From assembly GCF_000725545.1 (NCBI RefSeq), contig NZ_JNZP01000039.1:1-50240 (forward strand): a DNA stretch of 50,240 nucleotides, written 5' to 3'. The notes below the pieces were generated by a model. It made no database searches. It was given only the letters and a program-made list of their open reading frames with translations, and was not told where the DNA came from. Below are positions 9,780 through 18,990 of the stretch, piece after piece (the first letter of the stretch is position 1; each line of letters starts with the position of its first letter). A program made the position numbers and the translations under genes. Origin of the DNA: Streptomyces exfoliatus. Its GTDB lineage: Bacteria > Actinomycetota > Actinomycetes > Streptomycetales > Streptomycetaceae.

Positions 9780-10157
9780 ATGAGCTTGTCAGTGGATGTC
9801 TTTGTGGTTGGTGCGGACGGTAAGAGGCAGGTGCAGGACGTTCCGGACGGGGACTCGGACTCCGCAGGCTTCGAGAGCTGGCGCAATCGTGTATGGGGGT
9901 CGGAAGTGGTGCGCTCGCTCGGAGCCGTCTTCTTGCCGGCCCTGGTGGAAGCGGACCTTCAGGTCGAGCCCGCGCAGGTCCCGGCGTTCCTGCGTGAGTG
10001 CCTCCTGCTCCGCGAAAACCTGGCGAGGATCGTCGCGGAGACGGAACCTGTGCGATCAGTCGAGGAGCACAGGGGCGCGATCTCCGCGCGATTGGCCATC
10101 ATCGAGGACGCCGCCAGGCGAGCGAGCGCGGTGGGAGGCGGAATCCTCATCTGGTGA
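9780..10157 (+). CDS. Hypothetical protein, 125 aa
   Basis: A soluble protein starting MSLSVDVFVVGADGKRQ, with a beta-rich opening (1-25), a Trp-containing loop, and a helical remainder carrying a heptad-like stretch (FLRECLLLRENLARIV). It ends GGGILIW. The pattern is that of a small Streptomyces protein family with an N-terminal strand pair, possibly immunity-like, but I do not recognise a named domain. The start has no clear Shine-Dalgarno site. It is followed directly by IS110 debris. Confidence 0.65.
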   Translation: MSLSVDVFVVGADGKRQVQDVPDGDSDSAGFESWRNRVWGSEVVRSLGAVFLPALVEADLQVEPAQVPAFLRECLLLRENLARIVAETEPVRSVEEHRGAISARLAIIEDAARRASAVGGGILIW

Positions 10158-10379
10158 CAGGCCCGCAGATTCCGCGCGGTTGATCCCGTCGGCAGCTTGT
10201 TCCCGCGGCCGAACGCCGACTCCCGGTCCAGAAGGGCCCCCGGGCAGATCCGCGCAACCTCCGCCAGCAGGACGACGTCCAGAAGTCGACGCGACCCAGC
10301 TGACTGGGGGCGTTCGGCGTCGGGAGCAGAGTGCCGAGCAGCAGGTCTCACCGCATCAGCAACTGTCCCTTTACATCCG

Positions 10380-10500
10380 TACGGGGCTGGGGACACCGAC
10401 GCCCGCGACGCCTTCATCATCGCTGACCAGGCCCGCATCCGCCGCGACGTGAGCATGCTCCGCCCCGGCGACGACATCGCCCTCGACCTGCGGCTCCTCA
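10380..10500 (+). pseudogene. IS110-family transposase fragment
   Basis: DTDARDAFIIADQARIRRDV matches the segment of IS110 DEDD transposases containing the second catalytic acidic residue (the usual form is KTDAKDAFIIADQAR). Only about 40 residues remain, with no start and no C-terminal serine-containing domain. It runs directly into the fragment at 10502. Confidence 0.75.
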
Positions 10501-10501
10501 C

Positions 10502-10783
10502 GTCCTGCAGGAGCTGGGTGCCTACGTCGGCGAAGTGCTCGTCCGGCAGGCGCGATTCCGCTGGGTCGACTTCGACGGCATGACGTCCGAACTGCTCCGG
10601 CTGCCCGTCGGCGTCCGTACGCCCGACGGACGGGCGTGGAACCCGCTCGGCAAGGTGGCCAACCGCTTCGAACTGGGCTCCGACGAATCCGCCTACGGGC
10701 TCTTCCTCCTGGTCCCGCGCCGCCCGAAGGACCTGCCGCTGCCGCGGGGGACGGCCGACAGCCTGCGACTGACGGCGGTGTAG
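10502..10783 (+). pseudogene. Truncated hypothetical protein C-terminus abutting IS110 debris
   Basis: The frame reads LQELGAYVGEVLVRQARFRW and continues to LRLTAV with good codon bias. The start GELGAYVGEVL-W is typical of the middle of small proteins that measure around 150-200 residues in Streptomyces, so the first half is probably lost at the IS110 junction. No start codon with a ribosome site is present. Function unknown. Confidence 0.6.
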
Positions 10784-10845
10784 GGACGTCGGAACCGGTG
10801 TGCGGACCCGGCCGGTTCAGGCCGGGCCCGCCGGTTCAGGCCGGT

Positions 10846-11670
10846 TCAGGCCCTCGCGTCGTCGGGCGCGCGGCGCGCGGCGAGAGCGGTCTGGAGGCGG
10901 CCGAGGGCCGGTTGCAGGGTGAGCGTGCCAGCGAGGGCCACGGCGAAGGCCGGGCCGGTGCCCAGGGGTTCGATCAGGACCGCGGCGAGGAAGCAGAAGG
11001 CGGCGAAACCCCACAGGCCCCGGAGGATGCCGCGCAGGGTGGCCGCGGCGGCGGCCGTTCCGCCCTGGGCGAGCGCGAAGGTGGCGACGACGCTCGTGCC
11101 GATGGGGAAGGGAGCGAGCACGCCCGTCAGGTCGGGGCCGAGCTGTGCGGCCGCCGTGGTGAGCGCCGTGACCAGGGCGGCTGTCGCCGCGGCGCGGGCC
11201 GGGAGGTCCCACCACGGGAGCGGGGCGGAGGGCCGGATCGGCGCGTCGGCCGGTGCGGTGCGGGTCAGGGCCCAGGTGCCGCAGGCCGTCGCGGCGAGTG
11301 ACAGGCACAGGGCGCCGACCGGCGGCACGGACAGTGGGGCGAGTGCGAGGTCGGCGACCAGGCACACCGCCCAGGCCAGTACGAGGGTGACCGCCCAGTG
11401 GCCGGTCCGCGGCATGCGCGACAGCGCGGCGAAGACGACGGTGAACAGGGCGAGGGAGACGAGTCCGAGCAGCGAGGCGCCGGCGGCCCGCGCGGCGAAT
11501 TCCGGGCCGTGTTCCAGGCCGGTGATGAGGAGGATCGGTCCTGCCACGATCGGCAGTGTGACCAGGGTGCCCGCCACGGTCGGCCCCCAGCGTCGTCCGG
11601 CCAGCGAGGAGGCGACCACGAGGGCGGGGGCCAGGAGCAGCTTCAGTATCAGTATCGACACCGGCGTCAT
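10846..11670 (-). CDS. Polytopic membrane protein, 274 aa
   Basis: About eight to nine hydrophobic segments alternate with short Arg/Gly loops. It opens with MTPVSILILKLLLAPALVVA, followed by SLAGRRWGPTVAGTLVTLP, a glycine-rich turn that recalls small putative permeases. ATG 11670 is preferred over an upstream in-frame ATG (11769) because the extra 33 residues are hydrophilic and precede a clear membrane start, though the ribosome site is weak. No ATP-binding, redox or transporter motif was recognised. It is alone on the minus strand and diverges from the ankyrin gene at 11768. Confidence 0.75.
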   Translation of the reverse strand: MTPVSILILKLLLAPALVVASSLAGRRWGPTVAGTLVTLPIVAGPILLITGLEHGPEFAARAAGASLLGLVSLALFTVVFAALSRMPRTGHWAVTLVLAWAVCLVADLALAPLSVPPVGALCLSLAATACGTWALTRTAPADAPIRPSAPLPWWDLPARAAATAALVTALTTAAAQLGPDLTGVLAPFPIGTSVVATFALAQGGTAAAAATLRGILRGLWGFAAFCFLAAVLIEPLGTGPAFAVALAGTLTLQPALGRLQTALAARRAPDDARA

Positions 11671-11767
11671 CCTGGCACATGCGTACTGGCCCCCTGTGGG
11701 CCGGTGTCCGCCCCGGGCAGGGGCCACGGCGGCGATCTCAGTGGTGGGCGAAACGGTTACCGGCAGC

Positions 11768-12094
11768 ATGACGGGTGAGGATCAGGGCTTGGGTCGTGAG
11801 GGCCGACAGGGGTGGACGCAGCTGCACGTCGCGGCGGATGAGCAGGATGCCGCAGCTGTCGGCTCTCTCCTGGCGGTAGGTGTGGAGGTGAACACGCCCG
11901 ACGGGCAGGGCAATACGCCTTTGTGGCTGGCCGTGTTCACGTATCGAGGCGATGGTGCGGTGTTGTCGCTGCTGGTCAAAGCCGGTGCCGATCCGGACAG
12001 GGACAACCTTCATGGTGTGAGCCCCCGGCGTCTTGCCGGCTGGCGTATCGGTTCAGATGTCGCGGAGCAGCTCGGAGAGCTTCCTTCCCCGTAG
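11768..12094 (+). CDS. Small ankyrin-repeat protein
   Basis: A 108-residue protein with about two and a half ankyrin repeats: GWTQLHVAADEQDAAAV-LL-GVEVN, then G-NTPLWLAVFTYRGDGAVLSLLVKAGADPDRDN, then HGVSPRRLAG. Ankyrin repeats mediate protein-protein contacts. No other domain is present, which is common for small Streptomyces ankyrin proteins associated with toxin-immunity or SUKH-type genes. The Shine-Dalgarno site is weak. It ends 16 bp before the IS110 remnant's C-terminal stop on the other strand. Confidence 0.78.
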   Translation: MTGEDQGLGREGRQGWTQLHVAADEQDAAAVGSLLAVGVEVNTPDGQGNTPLWLAVFTYRGDGAVLSLLVKAGADPDRDNLHGVSPRRLAGWRIGSDVAEQLGELPSP

Positions 12095-12109
12095 TGCAAT
12101 TTCTGCAGG

Positions 12110-12665
12110 TCAGGCTGCCTTTGCGGGCGGGGGTTCGTAGAAGGTTCCGTCGCGGAGCATGGCGAAACGGACGTCGGCCCGGTGCCTGGCGAGGCAGAGC
12201 AGGGCCTGGGTGTGGTGTTTACCCTGGGCGATCTTCTTGTCGTAGTAGGCCCGCGATGCCGGATCGCCCAGAGCCGCGTGGCCTCGCCGGCCAGATCGTC
12301 GTCGAAGCCGACGATCATCTCCAGCTCGGCAATCGTCTCGTCCTCGCCAGCGATCGCCCGCAGCGTGTGCGGCATCGCGCGGGCCGCGTCGGCGATGATG
12401 AACGCGTCCTTCGCATCGGTCTTCGCCTCGCCGGGGTAGAGGTCGGCGATCCGCCGCATCGTCAGCCCCGGCAGGTAGGAGACGGGGCAGCCCATGTCCC
12501 TCGCGACTGCCAGCGGCAAGGCCCCAATCGAGGCCGGCTGATCCACCACGACCAGCACTGTCCCGTGCTTGGCCTGCAGCTGGGCGAACAGCTCGGGTTC
12601 GGCGTCGGGTAGGCGCTTGTCGAACGTCTGGCCCAGCTCGAAGCCCAGGTCATCGAACGACGCCG
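12110..12665 (-). pseudogene. IS110-family element with internal deletion
   Basis: The minus strand carries the N-terminal DEDD region (HGTVLVVVDQPASIGALPLA, then GEAKTDAKDAFIIADAAR) and, about 200 bases later in a different frame, the typical IS110 tail HHTQALLCLARHRADVRFAM. The central half of the transposase, including the conserved serine region, is deleted, and the true start is missing. IS110 elements lack long terminal repeats, so the ends cannot be defined. The remnant abuts the C-terminus of the gene at 12668. Confidence 0.85.
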
Positions 12666-12667
12666 GA

Positions 12668-12973
12668 CTACGAACTGATCTTGGAGCTGGGATCGCTTAC
12701 TGCCACCCCGCCGCCGGGCTTGACAGTGAGAACTCCATGGTCGCGGACCGTCACTGTCCATGCTGACCGCTCGTCACTGATCGGCACCAGCAAGCGCCAA
12801 CCGCCCGCGAACAGGACCCGGAGTGCTCCCTGATCGGAAACGCTGACCTCGGCAACGGCTTGACGCAACAGCTCAGTCGCCTTGCCGAGGTTCGTCTGCG
12901 GCCACGCCGAAAGCCCGTATGCCCGCTCGTCCGCCACAAGTTCCGCCCCCGAGCACAGGATCTCGCGGTCCAT
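12668..12973 (-). CDS. Hypothetical protein, possibly truncated by IS110
   Basis: A 101-residue frame from ATG 12973. It has a beta-rich pattern (ALRVLFAGGWRLLVPISDE, AWTVTVRDHGVLTVKPGGG) resembling the C-terminal half of small Streptomyces proteins of unknown function. It ends within three bases of the IS110 remnant, so the natural C-terminus may be lost. An in-frame ATG 33 bases upstream is less likely because no ribosome site supports it. Confidence 0.5.
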   Translation of the reverse strand: MDREILCSGAELVADERAYGLSAWPQTNLGKATELLRQAVAEVSVSDQGALRVLFAGGWRLLVPISDERSAWTVTVRDHGVLTVKPGGGVAVSDPSSKISS

Positions 12974-13324
12974 GGCACAGGCCGAGCTTCTGAACAGCGA
13001 CTTCACGTTGTCTCACGGCCATGGCGCGCGGTTCAGTCCCACGGCCATGGCATATCGCGATCGGTTGCGCGCCGCCGCGTACCGAGTGTGTCGGCCGCAA
13101 CAGACGCGACGGCATCGTTGGCCCGCGGGTTTGCTGCGGGCCCCAGCTCGACGGATGTGGACGATGGCCCCGCCTCATGGCTGCATTTCACCAGGCGGGC
13201 TTGCTTTTACCGTTCGGGTGAACGAAGACAGCGGACTGCGAATCGGCGAGCCGGGATGGCGTCCTCTACTGGGATGGCATCGAGCTGGGATACGCGGGCG
13301 CCCGGGGTGTCAGGGTTGTGGTGC
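12974..13324. other. Intergenic stretch before LacI gene
   Basis: About 350 bases without a supported gene. CACGGCCATGGC occurs twice (around 13016 and 13041) as a short direct repeat. Otherwise nothing is recognised. Confidence 0.4.
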
Positions 13325-14368
13325 TCAGTTCATGGCTGCTGTGGGCTTGACAGCGTGCGGGGGCAGTTCACTGGAGCCGCGGATCACCAGACGGGTGGGG
13401 ACCATGATGGTCCGGACGCGGCTGTGGTCGCCGTCCAGGCGGGTGAGAGCGGTCTTGGCCGCTGTCTCACCGATGGTCGCGGGGTCTTGGGTGACAACGG
13501 TCAGTGCCGGTTCGAGGGTCTCGGCGAGTGGGAGGTCGTCGAAGGTGATCAGGGCGATGTCTTTGCGGCGTGCACGGGCGAGTTGTGCGATGACGCCGAG
13601 GGCCATCATGTTGTTTCCGGCGAAGATGGCGGTGGGCGGATTCGGCAGGCTCAACAGTGCTGTGGTCTCGGAGGCGGCCCCATCCTGGCTGTGGGCGCCG
13701 GACACCAGGGTTCGGTCGTAGGGCAGTCCGGCCTCGGCGAGCGCCGAGCGGTAGCCGGCGAGCCGTTCACGCCGGGTGTAGAGCTTGGCGGGAAGGTCTC
13801 CGATGAAGCCGATCCGGCTGTGGCCGCGGGCGATGAGGTGGGAGACGCCCTCGTGGACGCCGGTCCGGTTGGAGCTGACCACGCAATCGGCGGACAGTCC
13901 GACGCCCGGCCGGTCGAGGAAGACCACCGGCAGCCCTGCCGCGCGCGGTGCCTTGAGGTGACTGTGTTCGGCTCCGAACGCGGGGACGACCATCAGCATG
14001 CTGACGCGCCGGGCGAGGAACGTCTGGATCAACGCCGTCTCGCGGTCCGGGTCTTCGGCCGACGAACCCATGAGCAGAGTGAGGCCGCGACTGCGCACGA
14101 TGTCTTCTATGCCGCTGGCGACGGTTCCGAAGAAGGGGTTGCCCAGGTCCGGTACGACCAGGCCGACCGTGCTGTCGGGACCTCCGACGCGGATGTTGCG
14201 GGCCATCAGGTTCGGCTGGAAGCCGAGCTTCGCGACCGCGGCGAGCACGCGCTCGCGGGTCTGCGGAGAACTCGGCCCGTCCTCGTTGAGGACCCGGGAC
14301 ACCGTCTTGGCGCTGACGCCCACTTCCTTGGCGACATCGGCCAGTGTGGGGCGACGGTTCGCGGCCAT
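13325..14368 (-). CDS. LacI-family transcriptional regulator of the fructan locus
   Basis: A 347-residue LacI/GalR protein. Residues 1-60 form the helix-turn-helix and hinge (PTLADVAKEVGVSAKTVSRV), and residues 65-340 form the periplasmic-binding-like effector domain (TVGLVVPDLGNPFFG, then IFAGNNMMALGV, ITFDDLPLAETL). It closes the minus-strand sugar locus, separated from the ABC operon by a hairpin at 14393-14422. Paired 14-bp palindromes upstream of the importer/kinase and of the GH32 gene are its probable operators. The effector is likely fructose or a phosphorylated product, inferred from the neighbours. Confidence 0.9.
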   Translation of the reverse strand: MAANRRPTLADVAKEVGVSAKTVSRVLNEDGPSSPQTRERVLAAVAKLGFQPNLMARNIRVGGPDSTVGLVVPDLGNPFFGTVASGIEDIVRSRGLTLLMGSSAEDPDRETALIQTFLARRVSMLMVVPAFGAEHSHLKAPRAAGLPVVFLDRPGVGLSADCVVSSNRTGVHEGVSHLIARGHSRIGFIGDLPAKLYTRRERLAGYRSALAEAGLPYDRTLVSGAHSQDGAASETTALLSLPNPPTAIFAGNNMMALGVIAQLARARRKDIALITFDDLPLAETLEPALTVVTQDPATIGETAAKTALTRLDGDHSRVRTIMVPTRLVIRGSSELPPHAVKPTAAMN

Positions 14369-14392
14369 GTACCACCGTTCCTGTGCGTTCGT

Positions 14393-14422
14393 CGGGCCCG
14401 GCCCGGCCTGGGGCCGGGCCCG
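14393..14422. terminator. Hairpin between ABC operon and lacI-type gene
   Basis: 12-bp perfect stem CGGGCCCGGCCC / GGGCCGGGCCCG with a 6-nt loop. It lies 56 bp after the ATPase stop and before the regulator start, so it probably attenuates read-through into the regulator. Confidence 0.65.
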
Positions 14423-14477
14423 CTGTCCTGGCTATGCGGCGATCCTGCGTCCTGCGCGGCGTTGCCCCCGCAGTGAC

Positions 14478-15307
<830 letters not shown>

Positions 15308-15311
<4 letters not shown>

Positions 15312-16303
15312 CGTGCCTTCTTCCGGGAGATCTGGTCGACGGTCACGGCGAGGATGACCAGGACGCCGGTGATCAGGGTCTGGTAGATGGAGGCCACACC
15401 CATCAGCTGGAGACCGTTGCGGAACACACCGACGATGAGGACGCCGATGAAGGTGCCGAGGACGGCACCCCGACCGCCGAAGAGGCTGGTGCCGCCGAGG
15501 ACGACGGCGGTGATGCTGTCGAGGTTGTCGGTCTGTCCGGCCTGCGGGTCACCGACGCCGGTACGGGAGATCAGGAGCAGCGCGGCGATCCCGTAGACGG
15601 CTCCGGCCAGGGTGTAAAGGCCGATCGTCAGCCGGGAGGTGCGGATGCCGTTGAGGCGGGCCGCCTCGGGGCTGTTGCCCAGCGCGTACACGTGCCGGCC
15701 CCAGGACGTGCTGCTCAGCGCGTAGGCGAAGACCAGGAACAGGGCGATGGTGACGAGCGAGCCGTAGGTGATGTCGGTGTTGCCGAGCGGGAAGGTTTCA
15801 CCGAGGGCGGTCAGCGGTCCGGGGAGGTTGGTGATCGTCTGTTCGGCGGAGTAGATGTGGGTCAGGGCGAAGGCCACGTTCAGCATGCCGAGGGTGACGA
15901 TGAACGGGGGGAGCGGGATCAGCTGCACCAGCAGACCGTTGACCAGTCCGAAGCCCGCGCACACGGCCAGGCCGAGGGCGACCGCGACGAGCGGGGGCAG
16001 GCCGCCTTCGGCTGCCGTCTTGGCGATGACGATGCTGCCGAACGCCATGACGGCACCGCAGGACAGATCGATGCCGGCGGTGAGGATGATCAGGGTCTGG
16101 CCGATGGCCAGTGTGCCCACGACCATGACCTGCTGGACGATCAGCGAGAAGTTGCCGCCGGAGAGGAACTGCTCGGTCGTCAGGGAGAAGAAGACACAGG
16201 CCAGCAGCAGGGCGACGAGCGGGCCCGTGGTCGGTGTGGTGAGCAGCCGGCGGACCGTGGTCGGTCCCTTCAGCTGATCGTAGGGCAGGGGTGTGGCAGT
16301 CAT
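15308..16303 (-). CDS. Sugar ABC transporter permease (FrcC-like)
   Basis: A 331-residue member of the RbsC/FrcC (BPD_transp_2) family with about eight to ten membrane helices. The signatures AGIDLSCGAVMAFGS and VLGGTSLFGGRG with GTFIGVLIVGV are characteristic. ATG 16303 is set by AAGGACC; an upstream in-frame ATG would add 26 non-hydrophobic residues. It overlaps the ATPase start by four bases and lies 199 bp after the binding-protein gene, a gap long enough for a processing or attenuating hairpin that boosts binding-protein levels. Confidence 0.9.
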
Positions 16304-16502
16304 GATGGTCCTTGCCGGTGGTCGATGATCGGCGGAGCGGGGTTCGTCAGAGGGATGGCGGCGGGCTGTGCGCTGGGGCATGCCGCGAAGGGCCCCCTCC
16401 TACAGGTGCGGGCGGCCCGGCCTCGCGGGCGGGGAGACCGGATTCGGGCTGCTCGGCCGCAGGAGCGGTCTGTACGACCGAAGGCACACCCTGATGCCGG
16501 GC

Positions 16503-17510
16503 TCAGCCCCAGCACTTCTCCAGGCCGTAGGCGGTGTCCTTGGAGTCGACCCCCGTCTTTGCCGCGTCGGTGATGAGCGTGACGCCGGTGTCGGTGTAGC
16601 CGGATGCCTTCTTGCCGTTCTTGGCGAAGTCGGCGACCGCCTTGACGCCCTGGGACGCCATCTGGAGCGGGTACTGCTGGGAGGTCGCCGCGATCTTGCC
16701 CTCCTTGACGGCCTTCGTGCCGGTGCAGCCGCCGTCGACGGACACGACGAGCACCTTCTTCTCCAGGCCCTTGGCCTTGAGCGCGGTGTAGGCGCCCAGC
16801 GCGGCCGGCTCGTTGATCGTGTAGACGACGTTGATGTCCGGGGACTTCTGGAGGCAGTTCTCCATCGCCGTCTGGCCCTTGGCCTGGTCGCCGCCGGTGT
16901 CCTGCATGCACGCGATGTCGCCCTCCGCGACGCCGAAGCCCTTGAGGAAGCCCTGGTGGCGCTGCACGCCCACCGCGACGCCGGGCGCGAGGTCCAGCGT
17001 GGCGATCTTCGCCTCCTTGCCGGCCATGGCCGCCTTGGCGTACTGGCCGATGAGCTCGCCCGCCTTGACGTTGTCGGTGGCGAACAGGGCGTCGGTGGCG
17101 TCCTGCGGGTCGGTCGGGCTGTCGAGCGCGATGATCAGGACGCCCTTGGCGCGTGCCTTCTCGAGGGCGGGGACGATCGCCTTGGAGTCGTTGGGCGTGA
17201 TGAGGATGCCCTTCACCCCGGAGTTGACCATGTTCTCGATGGCGGTGACCTGGCCGGCGTTGTCGCCGTCGAACTTCCCGGCGGCGCTGACGAGTTCGAC
17301 GCCGTTGTCCTTCGCGGCCTGCTCGGCACCCTCCTTCATCTTCACGAAGAACGGGTTCGTGTCCGTCTTGGTGATCAGTCCGACCTTGACCCCGTCATCA
17401 CCGGACCCACCCTGCGCGCCGGAGCCGCAGGCCGTCAGGGTCAGCGCCGAGACGGTGGCGAGGGCGGTGAATCCGATGGAGGCGAAGGTGGTGCGGTTTC
17501 TGCGAAGCAT
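16503..17510 (-). CDS. Sugar-binding lipoprotein of ABC transporter (FrcB-like)
   Basis: A 335-residue periplasmic-binding-protein type 1 family receptor. It has a lipoprotein signal (charged MLRRNRTT, hydrophobic core, lipobox LTAC with the modified Cys near residue 28), so it is anchored to the outer face of the membrane. The mature part begins VKVGLITKTDTNPFFVKMKEGA and contains GILITPNDSKAIVPALE, IALDSPTDPQDATD and VVSVDGGC, characteristic of ribose/fructose binders. ATG 17510 follows AGGAG. It is the first gene of the importer operon, preceded by tandem LacI-type operators at 17601-17630. Confidence 0.9.
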   Translation of the reverse strand: MLRRNRTTFASIGFTALATVSALTLTACGSGAQGGSGDDGVKVGLITKTDTNPFFVKMKEGAEQAAKDNGVELVSAAGKFDGDNAGQVTAIENMVNSGVKGILITPNDSKAIVPALEKARAKGVLIIALDSPTDPQDATDALFATDNVKAGELIGQYAKAAMAGKEAKIATLDLAPGVAVGVQRHQGFLKGFGVAEGDIACMQDTGGDQAKGQTAMENCLQKSPDINVVYTINEPAALGAYTALKAKGLEKKVLVVSVDGGCTGTKAVKEGKIAATSQQYPLQMASQGVKAVADFAKNGKKASGYTDTGVTLITDAAKTGVDSKDTAYGLEKCWG

Positions 17511-17600
17511 GACTGATCTCCTGCTGGACGAGGGCGGAACGGCCGTGGATCGAGGTGCTGCAGAGCAAGGGAACTGCTGCTGGCGAACGCACTGGAGCGG

Positions 17601-17630
17601 TGTCATCGTTGACTGATGTCATCGTTGACA
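17601..17630. promoter_or_regulatory. Tandem LacI-type operators, importer/kinase divergent promoter
   Basis: TGTCATCGTTGACT at 17601-17614 and TGTCATCGTTGACA at 17617-17630, start-to-start distance 16 bp. They lie between the binding-protein gene (start 17510, minus) and the kinase gene (start 17810, plus), so one regulator could control both. Confidence 0.75.
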
Positions 17631-17809
17631 CCGCTTGCGGAGGATGATGAACTCCATCACCCGGAAACGTCAATGCCTTCCCGTCGTCACAAATCGGCAA
17701 CGCTGCCCGCCTGTACCGCCTCACGCCGAGAGCGCCGCCCTCCGTGAGCTTCCTCAAGGCCCCTTGAAAACGCAGCCTTCCCGCGCTGCCCACCTGGAGA
17801 GAACGAGCC

Positions 17810-18781
17810 ATGCGCCTGCCTCTGGTCACCGTCCTTGGAGAATGCGTCGCGGACGCCTTCACCGTCCCCGCGTCCATTCCGGGCGAGCTGTCCTTGCGGG
17901 TCCTGCCGGGCGGCGGTCCGGCGAACACCGCTGTGGCGCTCGCCCGCCTGGGCACGCCCGCCCGCTTCCTGGCGCGGCTGTCCGACGATGTTTTCGGACG
18001 CTTGTTCCGCGGGCACCTGGAAGCCTCGGGCGTCGACCTCACGGCCGCGATACGCGCACCCGAGCCCAGCACGCTGGCCGTCGCCGAACTCGACGCCCAG
18101 GGCCGGGCCGCGTACTCCTTCCACGCCCAGGGCACCGCGGACTGGCAGTGGACGGCCGATGAACTCGCCGCCGTGGACCTGACCTCCACGGCCTGCCTGC
18201 ACTCGGGCTCCCTGGCCCTGGTGCGCGAGCCCGGCGGCACGGTCGTGGAGGACTTCCTCTCCCGCGCCTCCGCCACGGCCACGATCTCCATCGACCCGAA
18301 CGTCCGGCCGCTGCTCGTGGCACCCGAGGTCTACCGCGAACGTCTGCCGCGCTGGTGCGCGACCGCGGACATCCTCCGCCTGAGCGAGGACGACCTGGAA
18401 CTTCTGCTGCCCGAGTGCACGATCGAGCGCGCCTGCGACACCTGGCACGCGGCGGGTGTCCCGCTCGTCGTGATCACCCGGGGGGAGCGCGGCGCGGTCG
18501 CCTCACTGAACGGCGTGCGCACCGCCGTGCCGGCACCTTCGACCGCTGTGGTCGACACCGTCGGCGCGGGCGACTCCTTCACCGCCGGCTTCCTGCACCA
18601 TCTCGGCGCCAAGGGGCTCCTCGGCGGGCGGCTGACGGATCTGCGGGTCGACGACGTCTTCGACGCCTGCGGTTTCGCCGCTCGGGTGGCGGCGCTGACC
18701 TGCGGGGTCGTCGGTCCGAACCCGCCGTGGGCCAGCCAGTTGCCGCAGCCGTCACCCGCGATCGGGCACAGTGCCGGCTGA
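17810..18781 (+). CDS. PfkB-family sugar kinase, probable fructokinase
   Basis: A 323-residue ribokinase/PfkB-family enzyme. Conserved motifs are the N-terminal GGGPANTAVALARLG and the C-terminal DTVGAGDSFTAGF, whose Asp is the catalytic base and whose GAGD forms the anion hole. GGAGAG precedes ATG 17810. It diverges from the importer operon and shares its operators, then the GH32 gene follows 209 bp downstream with a second operator pair. The likely reaction is ATP-dependent phosphorylation of imported fructose. Specificity cannot be read from sequence, so another ketose or hexose is possible. Confidence 0.88.
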   Translation: MRLPLVTVLGECVADAFTVPASIPGELSLRVLPGGGPANTAVALARLGTPARFLARLSDDVFGRLFRGHLEASGVDLTAAIRAPEPSTLAVAELDAQGRAAYSFHAQGTADWQWTADELAAVDLTSTACLHSGSLALVREPGGTVVEDFLSRASATATISIDPNVRPLLVAPEVYRERLPRWCATADILRLSEDDLELLLPECTIERACDTWHAAGVPLVVITRGERGAVASLNGVRTAVPAPSTAVVDTVGAGDSFTAGFLHHLGAKGLLGGRLTDLRVDDVFDACGFAARVAALTCGVVGPNPPWASQLPQPSPAIGHSAG

Positions 18782-18857
18782 ACCGGCGGCCTGAACGAAC
18801 TCGGACGAGGCCATTGACGTACGGCCCGGAGCGCGCACATCATCACTCCGCACTGGG

Positions 18858-18887
18858 TGTCATCGCTGTCACATGTCATCGATGACA
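18858..18887. promoter_or_regulatory. Tandem LacI-type operators upstream of GH32 gene
   Basis: TGTCATCGCTGTCA at 18858-18871 and the perfect palindrome TGTCATCGATGACA at 18874-18887, again 16 bp apart, about 100 bp before ATG 18991. Confidence 0.78.
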
Positions 18888-18990
18888 CCCGCTTCCGGGC
18901 CGTCCCCCACCGCCCGGCACTGCGAATCCCCCGGCGTCGTCCCACCGCAGCGGACGCGGGCACGACGACGCCCACAGCGCAGGAGAAACC

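Noticed and set aside
15692..16573. Plus-strand Gln/Gly/Arg-rich frame across the permease gene
   Set aside because: It is the antisense shadow of the FrcC-like permease, which has clear membrane helices on the minus strand.
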